From Chrysoporthe austroafricana (taxonomy: Eukaryota > Ascomycota > Sordariomycetes > Diaporthales > Cryphonectriaceae), in assembly GCA_001051155.2 (NCBI GenBank), contig JYIP02000006.1, positions 2,046,001-2,110,000 of the forward strand: a stretch of 64,000 bases of DNA, written 5' to 3'. Made by a program: the position numbers and the translations under genes. Shown in pieces: positions 33,943-46,679 of this stretch (position 1 is its first letter; each line of letters opens with the position of its first letter). The notes below the pieces were generated by a model. That model saw nothing but the letters and a program-made list of their open reading frames with translations, made no database searches and was not told the origin of the DNA.

Positions 33943-35973
33943 GCTGGCCGTATGGTGGCAGCGGGGAGACTTGACTCGGCGAGCAACACTGAAAATGCTC
34001 GCAAACCTTTGGGAAGTCTATGTAGACAACTTAGAAAAGGGGTTGTAAAGGGGCGAATAGCTACAGTTCCCGTATTAGCCTGGGAGCAAGCTGGTATTAA
34101 AGGGGAATGAAGCTCCCTGTTCGGAGGCCAGGTGACTCCCCCGTCCGGCCTAGCTGAAGCTATGGCAATTGTGATAAGACAACATCATTATCCGGCTCGG
34201 TTGAGGAATATACTATGTAATTGAGGCTAACTGAGGCTGTGCCAAGATTTCCAGCCGCTTCTCATTCGATGTCCATCTCCGAGCCTCAATACCTACAAAG
34301 TAGATGCCTAGCTGCTAGGTAACTCAGGGTCGTCTCTAAGTGGAGTACTGCACCAGCTGGCAGCTGCCGTCGTGCGGATCTTGCCTGAACTGTCTATAAT
34401 AGCCGTGAGGTGGCTTGCGACGATGGAGCTACTTCTTCGAATTGTTGGCCTCAAGTGGACCAGAATACTAACTGGACCCTGGTGGCTACGACTAGCTTGC
34501 TGCAATATTGGAAGCTTAGGCTCAATACGGCTCTTGTGGCGTAGGAGCGGGACAATTCCGCAGCTTGACAGCGGCTGAGATATGAGCCAAACTCCTGAGG
34601 GTCCACCAAAAGTCCTGAGAAGAGGCATTGAATTTCGTTCAGAATAGAAGTAAAGAAGGATCTGCTACAATTCATATATCTAGGTATCGAGAACCTAGAT
34701 GGCTGCAAGCCTTTGCGTTCTCAGGTCCTAGGGCAGACGAGGGAGTTGAGACGGCTTGACTATCCTTGGCTCTCCTAGGCTGTCACCTGTCACCAGCTTC
34801 AGCCGCAAGGCGCAGGGGTCAAATCCCGCCTCACGGCGTTACTACTTTTTATCTTGGCGATATTGAGGATCCGTTTTGAAGGCCTCTCCGAGGGACCCTT
34901 GCCACCACGATCATCCGAGCGGAAATTCTTATGGCATTGATCCCGGTCTCTCTATTCCAGGACGCCGTTCAAGATCAGCTTCTCCATGAGGACCCTTTAA
35001 ACGTTGTACCAGCATCAAGAGCTCCGACAAGTCTCGATAGAGAGGAGGAGGCTTGGAGGAGGCTTGGATCTGTCTAACTCGTTCAAGCTCGAGTGTAGAA
35101 CCTAAACCTTGATCCTGATGTTATCGTTGCTCAAAACCTGTTGTGACACGGACCTCAGCCTCACAGGCAGCCAGGTCGATGAGACTGGGCTGACTCGCTC
35201 CAGTGAAATCTTGTCATCTGAGTTGATGAATGAGTGGGGAATCGGAGCTCGGGCGGCTGAAGGGAACCCGCGCAAGACGGCGAATGCGGATATGAAAGCG
35301 GCACTTATTTGTGAGCACCCGCCCTGTTTCGGACCCGGGACTGCTCACGACAGGACTTGAATGTTGCTCATCACAGCAGCTCTGAGCTCCTCAGGCACGT
35401 CCTCCGACTGCCGGAGCCTCTGATCCCTATTTGCCGAGACATCCCCTACCATCTCCGAAAATTCACTGTTGAGCATATTCTTCTGCTGTGGCGAAAGAAA
35501 AGGGGATTGATCTTTCGAAGGAAAGTGTGTTTCATCCAAATTGTCGGCATCTGCCCATCGTATGGTCATTGGACTTGAGCTGTAGTGGCGTTCATTTGGA
35601 TGGTCACGACCTGGACTTTTAGGTACAATCACACTGTCAAGGACGTCGTGGTTAAATTCCTGGCAGCAGTGTTGCCAGAGTTCAAAGCTTGCCGTCGAGG
35701 TCGCCTGCAACGAGCACAAATCTTTAAAATACGAGGGTATAAAGAGAGATCTTGATGAGATTACCTAGGCAGTGCAACGTCATGAGCCGGTGGACAGTGA
35801 TGCCCCGCATGGATGACCGATCACTCAGCAGTTAATCCCCTCACGAATGCCGAGCATCATGTGTGCCTCGAAATTTTGAATTAAACTATGCTGTCTAAAC
35901 ATACATGCGTCTCAATAATAAGTCCTCACCACCTAACGAGCTATAGTAGCTTTATATATATTTCCAAGCCGAG
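33943..35973. other. Intergenic region; nothing certain seen
   Basis: A minus-strand frame at 35345-35719 (about 120 codons, non-ATG start) could be a gene fragment, but no intact start or domain was found. The stretch 34780-34840 has a weak tRNA T-arm-like word that does not fold into a cloverleaf. The rest shows nothing recognisable. Confidence 0.4.
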
Positions 35974-36767
35974 ATGCCCCACGCGGTTGTAACGGGTTGC
36001 AATTCGGGCATTGGCCACGAATTTGCCAAAGTTCTGATTGAGGCTGTAGGTCCTGGCGTTTGAAGATCTTGCATCTCCAGACTGACTCTGAGATTAGGGC
36101 TACGTCGTTCACGCAGTCGATATTAACGACGGCGAGAAGCTGAAGAGTCTGGGTTGCAAGACCTCCAAGTTAGATGTTACATCTCCGGAGTCCATCGCCA
36201 ACTTCAAGCAGGTCCTCGGTGACGTGCCCTTGGATATTCTTCTGAATGTTGCAGGTAGCTATCCACTCATCTTCCCTAGCAGCCTTGAAAACAAAAGGCT
36301 TACGGTCTCCAGGAATTATGGACCCTGACCATGACTCCCTCAAAACTATTAGCCTGTCCTCTTTACAACGAATCTACAATGTCAACACATTCGGACCTCT
36401 CCTCCTTACCCAAGCGCTGCTCCCCAACATCCTTGCCTCAACCAACCCTCGTCTCGGCTTTGTCTCTAGCCGCGTGGGCTCGATCACGGATAACAGTTCC
36501 GGTGGCTATTATGCGTATCGATCGAGCAAGACAGCGCTAAATATGATATGCAAGAACCTGTCGCTCGAGCTGAAAGATAAAGGCGTCGTGGTGGCCATCC
36601 TGCACCCTGGCGTGGTGCGGACGAACCTCAATCCGGGCGGTGATGGAGGAGCGGAGGCCATCGAGCCTGACGAGGCTGCTAGTAAGCTATTCAAGGTGAT
36701 GATGGAGAAGGGCGTCGAGGACACGGGTAAATTTTGGCACCGAGAGGGGATGGAGCTGCCGTGGTAG
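35974..36767 (+). CDS. Short-chain dehydrogenase/reductase (SDR), 227 aa, 3 exons
   Basis: The exons are 35974-36045, 36098-36254 and 36313-36767; introns are 52 and 58 nt. The start MPHAVVTGCNSGIGHEFAKV carries the TGxxxGIG dinucleotide-binding motif. NVAG, the usual NNAG motif, spans the second splice. YAYRSSKTA supplies the YxxxK catalytic pair, with the active-site Ser in FVSSRVGSI, then HPGVVRTNL. At 227 aa it is a compact classical SDR, expected to be a soluble NAD(P)H-dependent oxidoreductase. The C-terminal KFWHREGMELPW resembles SDRs of the C-factor/sniffer carbonyl reductase group. The substrate cannot be predicted. No neighbouring biosynthetic genes suggest a pathway. Confidence 0.9.
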
Positions 36768-36903
36768 CAGCTCCGGGAGGCGCATCGCGTACTTGAATGG
36801 GACCAGAACATTCGAGTATGCACTGGTTGCGGCACAAGTCGAAACTCTGAGCTATAGATTGAATCTTCTCTCAATTTATATTGGCGCTGCTATATTGAAT
36901 AAT

Positions 36904-38433
36904 TTAACGTGCAGGTGTCGATGTGCCTGGTTCTTCAATCGGTTCAGGATCCTGCTCAACGTGATCACTGGACGATGCGAAGTTTGGCGAGGACAGGGAA
37001 TTAGATGGCTGCGGATCAGCCGAAAGGAGGCTTCCCAGTGGCAAGACCAAGTCCGTGAGATCTAGAGGGAACTCCCCTTGCTCGATAACACGGCCTAAGA
37101 TGTCCAGGCCATGACCTCCTGCCACTTGTACAGAGGCATAGACTCTATAGCCCCGATTTTGGTAGAAACGTGCAAGGGTTTGTGATACCCTTCTCCCCAA
37201 TTGATCTTCGGTCTCGCCGGATGGTCCAGTGGCCCTCCATATTTGAGTGATATTAACGTCCTGAATTAGACCGGGCTCTAGAATGAAGGTGACTGGCCCA
37301 GAAAATGTATACCAAGCGGGCAGAACACCACTCGTTAGTAACCTGTAATACATATCCAGAGCTTGACGAGCGAAGTTGTTGCCATTGTACTATTCACCTG
37401 TTAGTTTCGTATAGAGGGTAGAAAATGGAGGGCAGTCTCTTACGGTTATAGTAGGGTCCTCACTGTGACATGATTGAATGTAAATTTGTTGAATATAAAC
37501 AATGTCGTGGCCCAATCCTTCACTGTCAAGTTCAGCGCGGTAGTCCGGTTCAACCCTGTCCTTGACGCTTCCATCGTCATTATATATCGCCCGCAAAATT
37601 TCAGCTATAGAATCAGTTGAATGAGTATGCTTATGAACTCTGTCAACTGGTCCCGCAAGCCAGTCTCGGATCCAAAGCCTTCTGTCGACATTGGGCTGGA
37701 GATGTGTTGGTCTCGATATTCTCCATGATGCGATGCTACCAATATATTCAAAATCGTCCTCGCCGGCGCCTGGGCGACGCAAATATATATAGGCGTGGTA
37801 TCCTAGATAACTTGGGAAATTGGGGCGGTCTGTATAGACCTGGACCAAGACTCGCAACTGTGCACCCACGTTGCCATTGTAGAAACAGTCTTGAGTTGCC
37901 CTAACCATGGCGAGGGTCACGACGTCATTACCACTTGCAGACGAGCCATCTGACCCATATTGAGAAGGAGTGTCTTGAGGCGGAGTGTCCTCAGGAGGTG
38001 TACGCCGAGGAGGAGTTTTCTGGAGAGAACGGCTGCCCGAAGGCTTGGTGAGTGGTCGTCTCTTTATTGGCTTTCCTCTTGGTCGTCGAATAATAACCGC
38101 AACAGCCCCACGCTGGATGCGCTGAGCCACTGCTCTCGCTGCGGCCGCTATTCTCGGAGCATATGGATTGCCGCCAGGAGCAGCATTACCTACAGGTGCG
38201 GGTGGTAAAGCTGGTAGCTTAGTTAGAAACACAATCCGCTGTACTGGGCGCATAGTTCACTTACGGGGAGGAACAGGAATCATCGCTGCTGCTGCTGCTG
38301 CCGCTGCCGCCGCCGCCGCCGCATTTTCTGCTCTCCGCGTATTACGTGTCGCCCTCACACGGGCATTCATAGGCCTGAGGAAAACCCTGTCGGGATTATC
38401 GACAAAGTTCACGGGCAGGTTGTGTCTTGCCAT
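36904..38433 (-). CDS. Hypothetical protein with N-terminal poly-Ala tract, 473 aa, 3 exons
   Basis: The exons are 38433-38265, 38210-37444 and 37389-36904; both introns are 54 nt and the first has a TTTCTAAC branch site. The start is MARHNLPVNFVDNPDRVFL. A run of about 13 Ala encoded by an imperfect GCN repeat lies at about residues 38-50. A basic Arg/Pro/Lys-rich stretch with repeated TPP motifs follows. The folded part runs from about residue 150: MVRATQDCFYNGNVGAQL, YIGSIASWRISRPTH, IVYIQQIYIQ, then LARFYQNRGYRVYASVQV. The order of strands and the FYQNRGYRVYAS end are faintly like a GNAT acetyltransferase, but I see no clear acetyl-CoA loop, so this is only a suggestion. The C-terminus is acidic and probably disordered. 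Its 3' end lies 136 bp from that of the SDR gene. Confidence 0.78.
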
Positions 38434-41400
38434 CTTGGGCCTCTAGCAATACTTTACCGTTTTCTTGAGATCAAATGTGAACAAGGGTGGAAAGATCTCT
38501 GTAAACCAGCTCTGATTGAATTCTACGATTGATTCATCCGGAACTTGGATGGTAGTGCGTAGTGTTTTATATAATCCAAAGATATGTAGCCTATCATCAT
38601 TGTGTTGCTAGCATATTAGACAGCTCGTGGATTATCAAGATTAAATCCATGGGATTGCTTTTATCCCACACAAAGGACGTAAGGCTCTAAAAGACAATAT
38701 AAAGAGCTTTCAGTGAAAGCACGATTGGATTGGGTATTCGCAGAAAGATATCTTTGTCCTATCCTTGGGTGCATACTACTTTGAAGATCCTGACAATGGC
38801 ACATATTACTTTCATGATCTTAATAGAATAGCACAATGTATTATTTCAACTATCACAGCATGTACTTCCACCGTGCGAATTCTATTGTGGGCAGAGCAAC
38901 TGGTCTGGGACTCCCGGGAACTGGCTGACCAGTCCACTGAGGACGTCTGGTTCAGAACGCCGACGAACAATTGTTAACCTCAAGAACCAAAGACACACTT
39001 CAGTCTAAGCCCTGTTCACAATATACCGTCGGAGAACTTTGGAGAGTTCGGCAGTATTAACCGGTACGGCATCGTGACCGAGTAGCTCACCAGTGACGGA
39101 CTGCATACCTTACTTAGGGCGCTCTGACCGCGAGAACGCCTTGCAGGCCCTGACAAATAGTGCGTTTCCATCCTTTACATAAAAAATACTGACGTTCAAG
39201 CATGGTGCACACCGCGACGAACGTGTCTCGTAAGGCGGCTTCAGATGACTTTCCGCGGCTGCCCGAGACTTGTCCCCGGCCTGGGGCCTGCAATCCATTC
39301 CTTCTGTCGCGGGAGTCAGGCGCAGAAGCAACCAGTACAGCAGCCCGCCGGCTCAAAGTTTGTTCATTGTATCGTCCGATATCGCAATATCGTGCCTGTT
39401 CAACTGTGAGTTCCAGTGGCCATATCGGGAGTCCCGCTCGCTTTGAATAAGGTGGGTCCTTTATGCCGTCCGCCTGCTGGTAGCTGCAGCATGGACCGAG
39501 CCATTTCCCGCGCTGGATGTTTCTGGGGACCTGTATGCCTTCTGTATCGATCTTGTGCGTGGGACTTGAATGTATGACAGTCTGAGGTTTTGATCATATC
39601 TGCTGGGGTTTTGTGGGGGTTTCGCGTTGGAGATAGGGGAGGTGCATACAGGCCCGCCCGGGCCTTTGTCCGTAGAGGCCGTGCAAAGAGAAATTTCCAT
39701 GCTGCACGATTTCCGTGTCCCGGAGCTGGCCGCGGTGCTGTCTCTCAAGGCCCATCAATGCTGTATAATGACGCAGGGACAGTCATCATGAGACCATTAC
39801 CAGGGATGAATTCGCCTCCAGGGCGATCGACGACGAGCGTGCCTCGGCAAGTATGCCGGTAGTCAGTCTACAGCATTCGTCCTGTCGGGCAGAACGCACT
39901 CTACCATGCAAGCCTCGCTGACGCTACTCGCCACACAGCCTTGCAAATCCGACGGACAGCGCTGATGGTGTGTAGTCCTTCCGTGCCTGGAAATTATGAC
40001 CGGTCCAGCCACCCGGGATCACTGCAGTGTCGAGGGAATTGTGACCTGTCATAATTCCAAGGTTGTGGGTGGATGCCGGGCTCGATCCAGAAGCAGCCAC
40101 TTATGTCCTTAGATCGATGGGCGCGCGTATGTGATCCGTTTTGGGCCTAAGGGTCCTGTCATTACTGCACGTCAGCCTTGTCTTTTCTGCAGCGCTGCGG
40201 CGTGGGTCCAGCGCTGCGGACTGTCAGCAGCGCCGGTGGTCAAGTGAGGGGAGAAGTAAGGTCTTGATGTCGGTGACACCGAGCTGCAGCCCTGCAGCGG
40301 AGACTTTCTATTACCTTTCGGGTATTGTTTGAGAGCCAGGGCCGAATACTATAGATCATACTGGAAGGCATCACGACCTCGGTCGTACAACGCCGTTGGT
40401 ATGAAACTCGAAGTGAGGCGCAAAACACAGGGCTGCGTGTCGGATCCCGCCAATCTATGTGACAGTGGCTCACGTTACTCGAGAAGCACATCTGGAATTT
40501 TAGAAAGCTGCCTTGAGCAACGGCTTGTACCCATCGCTATGCGCAGGCACACCTGCGAGGCAAGTTCCTTTTGCACTACGGGTAGACTCCCTATGGAGCT
40601 GCACGCCCGCTAGTAGTGGCCAAACCAAATTTTCTCAAGACTCGTTTGCAGCAAGGTAGAAATGGAGTAGGTAGCCGAGAAAACAGAGTAAAACCCCTTC
40701 AAACACATCCAGTGTAGAGCCTCAACCAAAAGCAATAGTGTTGGCCCCTAAGTGGTCGTTCCAAGATGGGAGGCCGGTAGCTGCAACGGCACTGCCGTGA
40801 ATCTGATTTCCCCGGGCTTCTCGGCATGGTACTCGCTCTCAAGTCCCAGGTGTTGTTCCGGCCAATTGCACTATAGTCGTCATGGATTTAGCAATACAGA
40901 TGCGGTATCGAACAATGTCCATGAGAGATATCGCTGATGGCGAACGCTCAACTTTGGCAGCTCGCTACTTCACGCAATGACTGAGACGGATATTGACTTG
41001 CAATTTCACCCAGCTCGCTGCGAGATGTCGTGGGATGAAGCTTAGAAGCATGCAGGACGTCGGCCTGCCCCATTCGAGTCAGCGCGGATATCCACGAAGC
41101 CTTCCAACGCAACAGCATTTCACTTGGTTAGGGGATATTTGTCATCTGTGGGCCCCAAGGTTGTGTGAACAAGTCGTAGGGGAGGTTGCCTGGAGGGACC
41201 TACCGCAAGAGGGTAGTCTTGCCACCGTAGAGCGAACAGCAGATTACTGCATGGCTTGGGGCATGCTTCCTGGCGACTGGGCGGCCCTGGTCCCCTAGCT
41301 CGAGGGAAGTGCCGCACAAGATCTGAGGCTTGTCAGACTCGGAGGCGCACCGACGAGGTTACACTCTTGGAGCCGCGGAAGCAGAACAGCATGAGTTCGC

Positions 41401-44236
41401 CACGATGAGGCGCTACCACCAAGCGTGACTTTAGGGCTCCTTCAACAACAGTTGACATTGACATCATGACTCCTGAAAGAGCAGTAGACAGGAACAGCTT
41501 TAGTGACGGCCGTATATCTGTGGGTTGTACAAAGTCGTCACCCCACTAGAGGGACTTCTGAATTATGCAGCCACAGAATAGGCTGGCTGCAGGCAGTTGC
41601 AGTATCCTCTCTTCTCCGCCAGTCAGACCAAGCCTGCCGCCTCAGGAAGAGTAGCGGTCACGGCCACGGCGCACTGACGTACTCGCAGGTTCTGCAGTCT
41701 CGGGACAAGAGGAGGTACGAGACAGGCCATCCCGAGCCGTCCTCAACGTCGGCTCCGGGTCGTCCTCCAGGGTCCGCCTGGTGATTGGAACAGGCCAGAC
41801 CTGGGCAGATCAGAAGCAGCTCTCGCGAAGGCAAAGCCCGTCACCGTCTGTAAGGCCAGCATTAGCGGTCGGAGCTGCGGACCGAGTTGAGAATAGAGAG
41901 GCAGTGTCCAGTCTCGCAAGCCGTCAGCACAATACACAAGCAGGCCCACTTCCATCCAGGCGGAGGCTTCCAGGAAGCCCCGAGCTCGTCGCAGTCGACT
42001 GCAGCATAGCAGCATCATCCAGCCGCCGGCTCTCGGCTCGTACGTTCGACAACTCACCTGGATTCAAGTGAGGTTGAGGCCTCTCTGCCATGCAACTTCA
42101 CGCGACACGGCGCATCCAGCTCGACAATGCCGCGGGTCTGTAGGCACGGAGTATGTGCCGTGGGAGCCAGCACAGCACCAATGAGGTGACGACGGCACGG
42201 TGCAACAAGCAAGACGAACCTGATTTGCAGAGTGCCGTCTACCTCAATGCGACTAGTACTGTGGGCTGGCCGTGGAGAGCCCGGCTCCCGGGGGGTTTAT
42301 AGGACTGGAGCGCCCTGGAGGACGACTGCCTGGCCACGCTGGACGCTGACGCAGCGCTGAGCGGCCTGCCCAATTGGCTCGTGCCTCCCGCGGCCCGGTT
42401 GGGGGGAGGAGGGGCGGCACTTGAAGTGGCACTTTTGCTTTTGCTTTTTTATTACTTACAGTGGCTTCAGCTCCTCTGGCCCGTCGACGACGCTGCCCCG
42501 AAGTCGCCGTCGAGTCCTTTGCACCTCATCCACCCCACAGGCCCATCCGCACCTGCCGCCTCCACCGCGTGCTCGTCATGTATCTCGTGTTCGCCTTCCG
42601 CCGGTCTTCTTTTTTTCAGCTGCCCAGTCGTGCCAGCCTAGACCCGAGCCTTATCCTTATCCATCTCGGCTGCGCACGCGGATTGTAGCCCCGACGCACC
42701 TGGGCGCCGGCCACGGCACATCCCGGGAGGCAGCCGGGCCTTGCAGTCGCAAGCAATGCCCCATCTTGACACGCCGACTGATCCTGCTCCCACTCCCGCT
42801 TTCGCCCCTACTTCTGCTCGCCAGCCGAGGGTGGGCGAGGAGCCCGCGTGGCCCGGCGGCACCTGTCTCTCAGGATGAGACTAGCCAGACGGCCCAGCGG
42901 GTGCAACAGGCCTCCCACGGCGTGAGGTCGACATCAGCGTGGCCCGGAAAGAACTGCGGTAGCTGAACCCCGTGCAGCGCCCCAGGGCCGCCCCTCCAGG
43001 GTCTCGGTCCCCCTGTACTCTTCGCGTTCGATCGATCGATCTGACAGGCGCTGAGGCCTGACCCCTGCCTCCCTCCCACAGCGACCTCTGAACGTGCTGC
43101 AGCGCTGTCTGTGCCCTGTGGCTTCCTCTCGGTTATCTGGCTTCAGCATGTTCCCGGCAACCCTGCGCCTGCAGGCGGGCGGGAGACGCTACGCGACACC
43201 AGCGAGATCCCCCGTCTGTCGTTGGGAGTTTACCCTGCCGTGCCTGCGTGACTTCGAACAGCGGCCCCTGGCCCGCCCGGCACAGTAACGTCCCCTCGCT
43301 GGGGGTCTTCCCAGTCCTTCGAATTGAATTTTTTTTTTTTTTTTTTTCCTTATTCTGGCCCCTGCAGGCGGGCGCACCTCATCATCTGGTCCCGTCATCT
43401 ATGTCACCTCGTGGGTTGCGCCATGCAGGACAGGGACACGGAACGCTTCCACCATCCTTCGCGGCGCCCGGCCCTGATCAGCCACACGCTGATGGTGACC
43501 GTCAGCGGGAGGCAAGGCGAGGTTCACGGTGACATGTACGTGTAAACCCTGTTTGACCTGCACATGGCCTGAAGGTGACTCTCATGCATCCTCGTCTGCC
43601 TCACTTCTCACATTTCCGGAGGACGATACTACCCCAACCCATCCACATGCATATGAGGCATGGCATATAAAACAAGCAGTCTGTCTTCCCTCGCCCTCGT
43701 CCTGAGATCTTGCATATATGCCTACAATGCTCATTACCTCCTTGCTCGACGTACGGCTCTGCAGCGAGGCAACTTTCTTCATGTCAGACCAGCTGCGCTC
43801 TCGCTGAATGAACAGCTTCTTGATTTTGCCACGGCTTAGACGGCTGTAACAGACATCGAGAGTACAGACCGCCACAACACTTGCCGCGTTTGTGTCGTGT
43901 TATTAGACACACCACGCTCCCGCGCTCATAGGCCCCCCGTCACAACCCACGACATTGGGGCCGTCAACCGAATCAACGGTCCCGAACCTGGGAATAACAG
44001 CAGGAAGATAGGTACGCGTCTCAAGGTCATAGACATCTTCGGCCCGCCCGAGGTATGGTACAACACAAGCTGAAGACATGCCAGACGTCGGGCTAATCCC
44101 TAGATCCTAGCCTGTCCTCTGGTTCCCGACCAGTTACGCACTTGGACCTCGCGGATAATTGGGGCGGTCAAGGTCATTGCGGCTGAGTGCCGCTTGTGTA
44201 TGAACGAGAGTTATCTTTGCTCCCTCGCCCAGAAAC
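38434..44236. other. 5.8-kb gene-free block, partly GC-rich
   Basis: The first about 500 bp is AT-leaning promoter DNA of the poly-Ala gene. From about 39.0 to 43.6 kb the sequence is GC-rich and carries many short to medium overlapping frames without conserved motifs. No transposase, reverse transcriptase, terminal repeat or RNA gene was recognised. A run of 19 T lies at 43329-43347. The right end must hold the promoter of the gene starting at 44237. Confidence 0.4.
43329..43347 (+). repeat. Poly-T run (19 T)
   Basis: A homopolymer of 19 T lies in non-coding GC-rich DNA. It could be a Pol III terminator of an unseen transcript, a poly(A) scar of a retrotransposed copy on the minus strand, or plain slippage. 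No adjoining gene was recognised. Confidence 0.6.
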
Positions 44237-45271
44237 ATGGCATTTCCAAACCCCTTGGGGATCGGGCCATCTTTTCAGCAACCGCAGGTACATGATCACT
44301 GTCCTCCTGGTCTCCTATGCCCCAGCTTGGCGTCACGCCCCGCCCTGGAGCTGTTCTCGCCTGCTCCCTCCATATGGTTTTCGCAGGACACGCTAACGTT
44401 TTGGGACTCGACAGCCTTTTGTGGATGCCCAATTCGACATTTTCGAGTGGCATGCGCAATTCCAATCATGTGTGCGATATTTCCTGGATCATGCGCAGCA
44501 CACGGGCCCAGTGCAGGCCGTGGCCGCGTTCCTCAACATCCAGCTCCCCTTCCAGAAGCAGCATCCGGTCTATTCGTCCGTCACTAGCTACTCGCCACCG
44601 TCTCACCATAACCCTCACGCAGGGAATTCCCCGGGATTTTCGGGGCCTGGACCGGCATCCTTGGGCTCCTCTGGAAAGATGCCCATGTCTATGTCACCTG
44701 GCCAACACCACCAGATGCCTTACGTTACACTGACACCCTACATAAGGCGACTAGTGGCAACTGGCTTCGACATGCCCAGTATCCTACACGGCTTCTTTGG
44801 AGACGACTGGGTTGCGGGAATAGGCTCTCTGCACGAGGCAGAGCGACGTAACTACCTCTTTGCGGCGAAGAGCGACAATTGGCTCAAAGTCAAATCAGAC
44901 TACGATATGGACGGGGACCAGATGATACCTTTCCTCAAGCCGTTGCAGAACGTCAGCGAAAACGAGATTATCGGCGCGGAAACGAGCTGGAGTGAATGGC
45001 TTGCAATGCAGGACTGGATGCTAGGCCCCCGGGCGCCAGTAGACACTGAAAGAGCAGGGGCTGCCCACCCGAGACGGCCTGGCCAGGTACCAGGAGTGAG
45101 GCTCAAGCGCGAGGCACAGTAGGCAACTACATGAGCATGGATCCTCTGCCGCCGGAAGAGGCTGACCCCGAGTTCTGCAAAAGGGAGCTCCCCGAGGAGC
45201 TGCCACTGCCGCCAGACCCACGAGCTCGCGTCCTCGCCGTGCCGAAGAGCCGCAAACAGCATAAGCATTGA
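44237..45271 (+). CDS. Conserved fungal protein ('Ilp, apoptosis inhibitor' type name), 3' end in a different frame
   Basis: Exon 1 is 44237-44287 (MAFPNPLGIGPSFQQPQ). A 127-nt intron follows, and exon 2 begins at 44415 with PFVDAQFDIFEWHAQFQSCV. Further blocks are GPVQAVAAFLNIQLPFQKQ, TLTPYIRRLVATGFDMPSIL and ETSWSEWLAMQDWMLGPRA. From memory, Pezizomycotina genomes carry this family of roughly 270-300 aa under the name 'Ilp is an apoptosis inhibitor', with no proven function. The exon-2 frame stops at 45120-45122. The next about 50 codons (GNYMSMDPLPPEEADPEFCK onward, ending KSRKQHKH before TGA 45269-45271) are open in another frame and look like the true C-terminus. A base error, a real frameshift or an unusual intron must join them. 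Confidence 0.7.
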
Positions 45272-46679
45272 GCATCTCCGACGTACTCAGGGGGAGGTCG
45301 CCGCCGTGGGTCAAGACAGGAGAAGAATCAGTGGCTCACCAGGGCAGAAAGCCATGGCATATGCGGTGACTACCGTATACAAGGTGTTGGGGTGCAAGGC
45401 ATCAGGCAGGCAGGGGGGATCTCTATGTTCCATTTGCTAAAAACGTAACGTAGGACCCACAGCACCACGTTTGAAAGCTACTGTTTTCGAAATTTGAGGA
45501 AGGCAGCGTGCGATTATTGTGAGACAGACAGAAAAAGTATCTATAGATCTGATTGAGCCCTGCAATATACTTACACATCCCCCCTGTTCTGCCGCCACAA
45601 TGATTATCATCTACAACCTTACTTTAGCAGCGCCCTCACCCACACCGACGCCGATCAAGTTTGCGATAGGTCTCTCTCGGCGTGGCTGCATGCGGCCTCA
45701 GAAACGAAACAGGCCGCCTAGCAGACGAGGGGGGTGGTTTCCACGATGGGTACACGAAGCCACAAGTGGCACCGCATCGTGGCCCACACGTGCGCGGCCC
45801 CCCACCCCACCCAGTCCCGAGCGGAAGGGACCAGAGGTATGCAGCCGCACAGCAGCCAGAGAACAGAGCGCGACGCCCGAAGATCCCTGGACCGAAAATC
45901 TTCGGAATGACGGAGTGCACCCTTACGGACCGTTGTGCGTCTGACGCCCCACTGCATCACTGTTCCCGTATGCGTTCAAGCCTCACTTCTGCTCTGGCGA
46001 GGTTGTCAGTCGCAGCCACGCCACTCAGGGTCGCGACGATCTGCGGCGCGGGATGACGTGAACCGCCTCATAGGGGCAAACCCGCCACGCCCGCGTGCCG
46101 GGTCGACTTCTAGAGACCAGGGTGGTGGACGACCTATCGGGCCGGAGCAGCAGAGCAGGGCGGGAGGTGCAGGAGGATCATTCCATGCCACATCGCCCTC
46201 TATGATCGTCCTCTTGGTCATACCGGGTGAGCATCCCGACCTGGTTGATGTTCCTTCAGGGAGTCGTTCTCCGCGGCAGGTGTTCCTGCGGCCGCGCCAG
46301 GCTTTATCCGGACCGAAAGACCGCGACCGTGCTTGGGGGGTACCGAAGTCGAAATGCAAATTGCTATCATCGATTTGAGCATGGCCGGGTAGAGGTACCG
46401 ATGTAAAGCGGCAATATAAAGTCCTCGACCTGTGGATCTGTGATGAGTCTGTAATAAATCAGGATCGTAACACCTCACTTGTGAACCGCATAGAGTCTCT
46501 ATTCACTTTGAAGGTGCCGATGATGATCCAGGTTAGCGGCAAAGTCCTCGTCTGCGGTGTAATGCCAAGGCCAACGTCTCGAGCCCATCAGGACGAAACT
46601 TCTGACAGCGGACACTACATGAGGAGTGAGAAGGATCTACCAGAGGAGAAAAGGTAGGAGTGGAAGGAAAAAGAAAAAA
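45272..46679. other. GC-rich intergenic region upstream of the 5S relic; nothing else seen
   Basis: Medium-length overlapping frames occur on both strands but show no motif. No tRNA was recognised. Confidence 0.4.
46667..46679 (-). terminator. T-rich Pol III-type terminator after the 5S copy
   Basis: On the minus strand a run of seven T, one C and five T directly follows the 5S-like 3' end. Confidence 0.6.

Noticed and set aside
34790..34845. CAGGGGTCAAATCCCGC as a possible tRNA T-arm
   Set aside because: The stem is imperfect and no cloverleaf fits upstream; at best a relic.
35345..35719. Minus-strand frame of about 120 codons upstream of the SDR gene
   Set aside because: No ATG at a suitable place; attempts to join an upstream exon over the GTAATC...CAG interval failed on phase or gave a stop. 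A gene relic is possible but not supported.
42421..42966. Plus-strand frame of about 180 codons in the second GC-rich block
   Set aside because: Non-ATG start, low-complexity Pro/Ser/Arg composition and no homology that I recognise.
45682..46378. Overlapping frames on both strands before the 5S copy
   Set aside because: No ATG in good context with a motif; typical shadows of GC-rich non-coding DNA.
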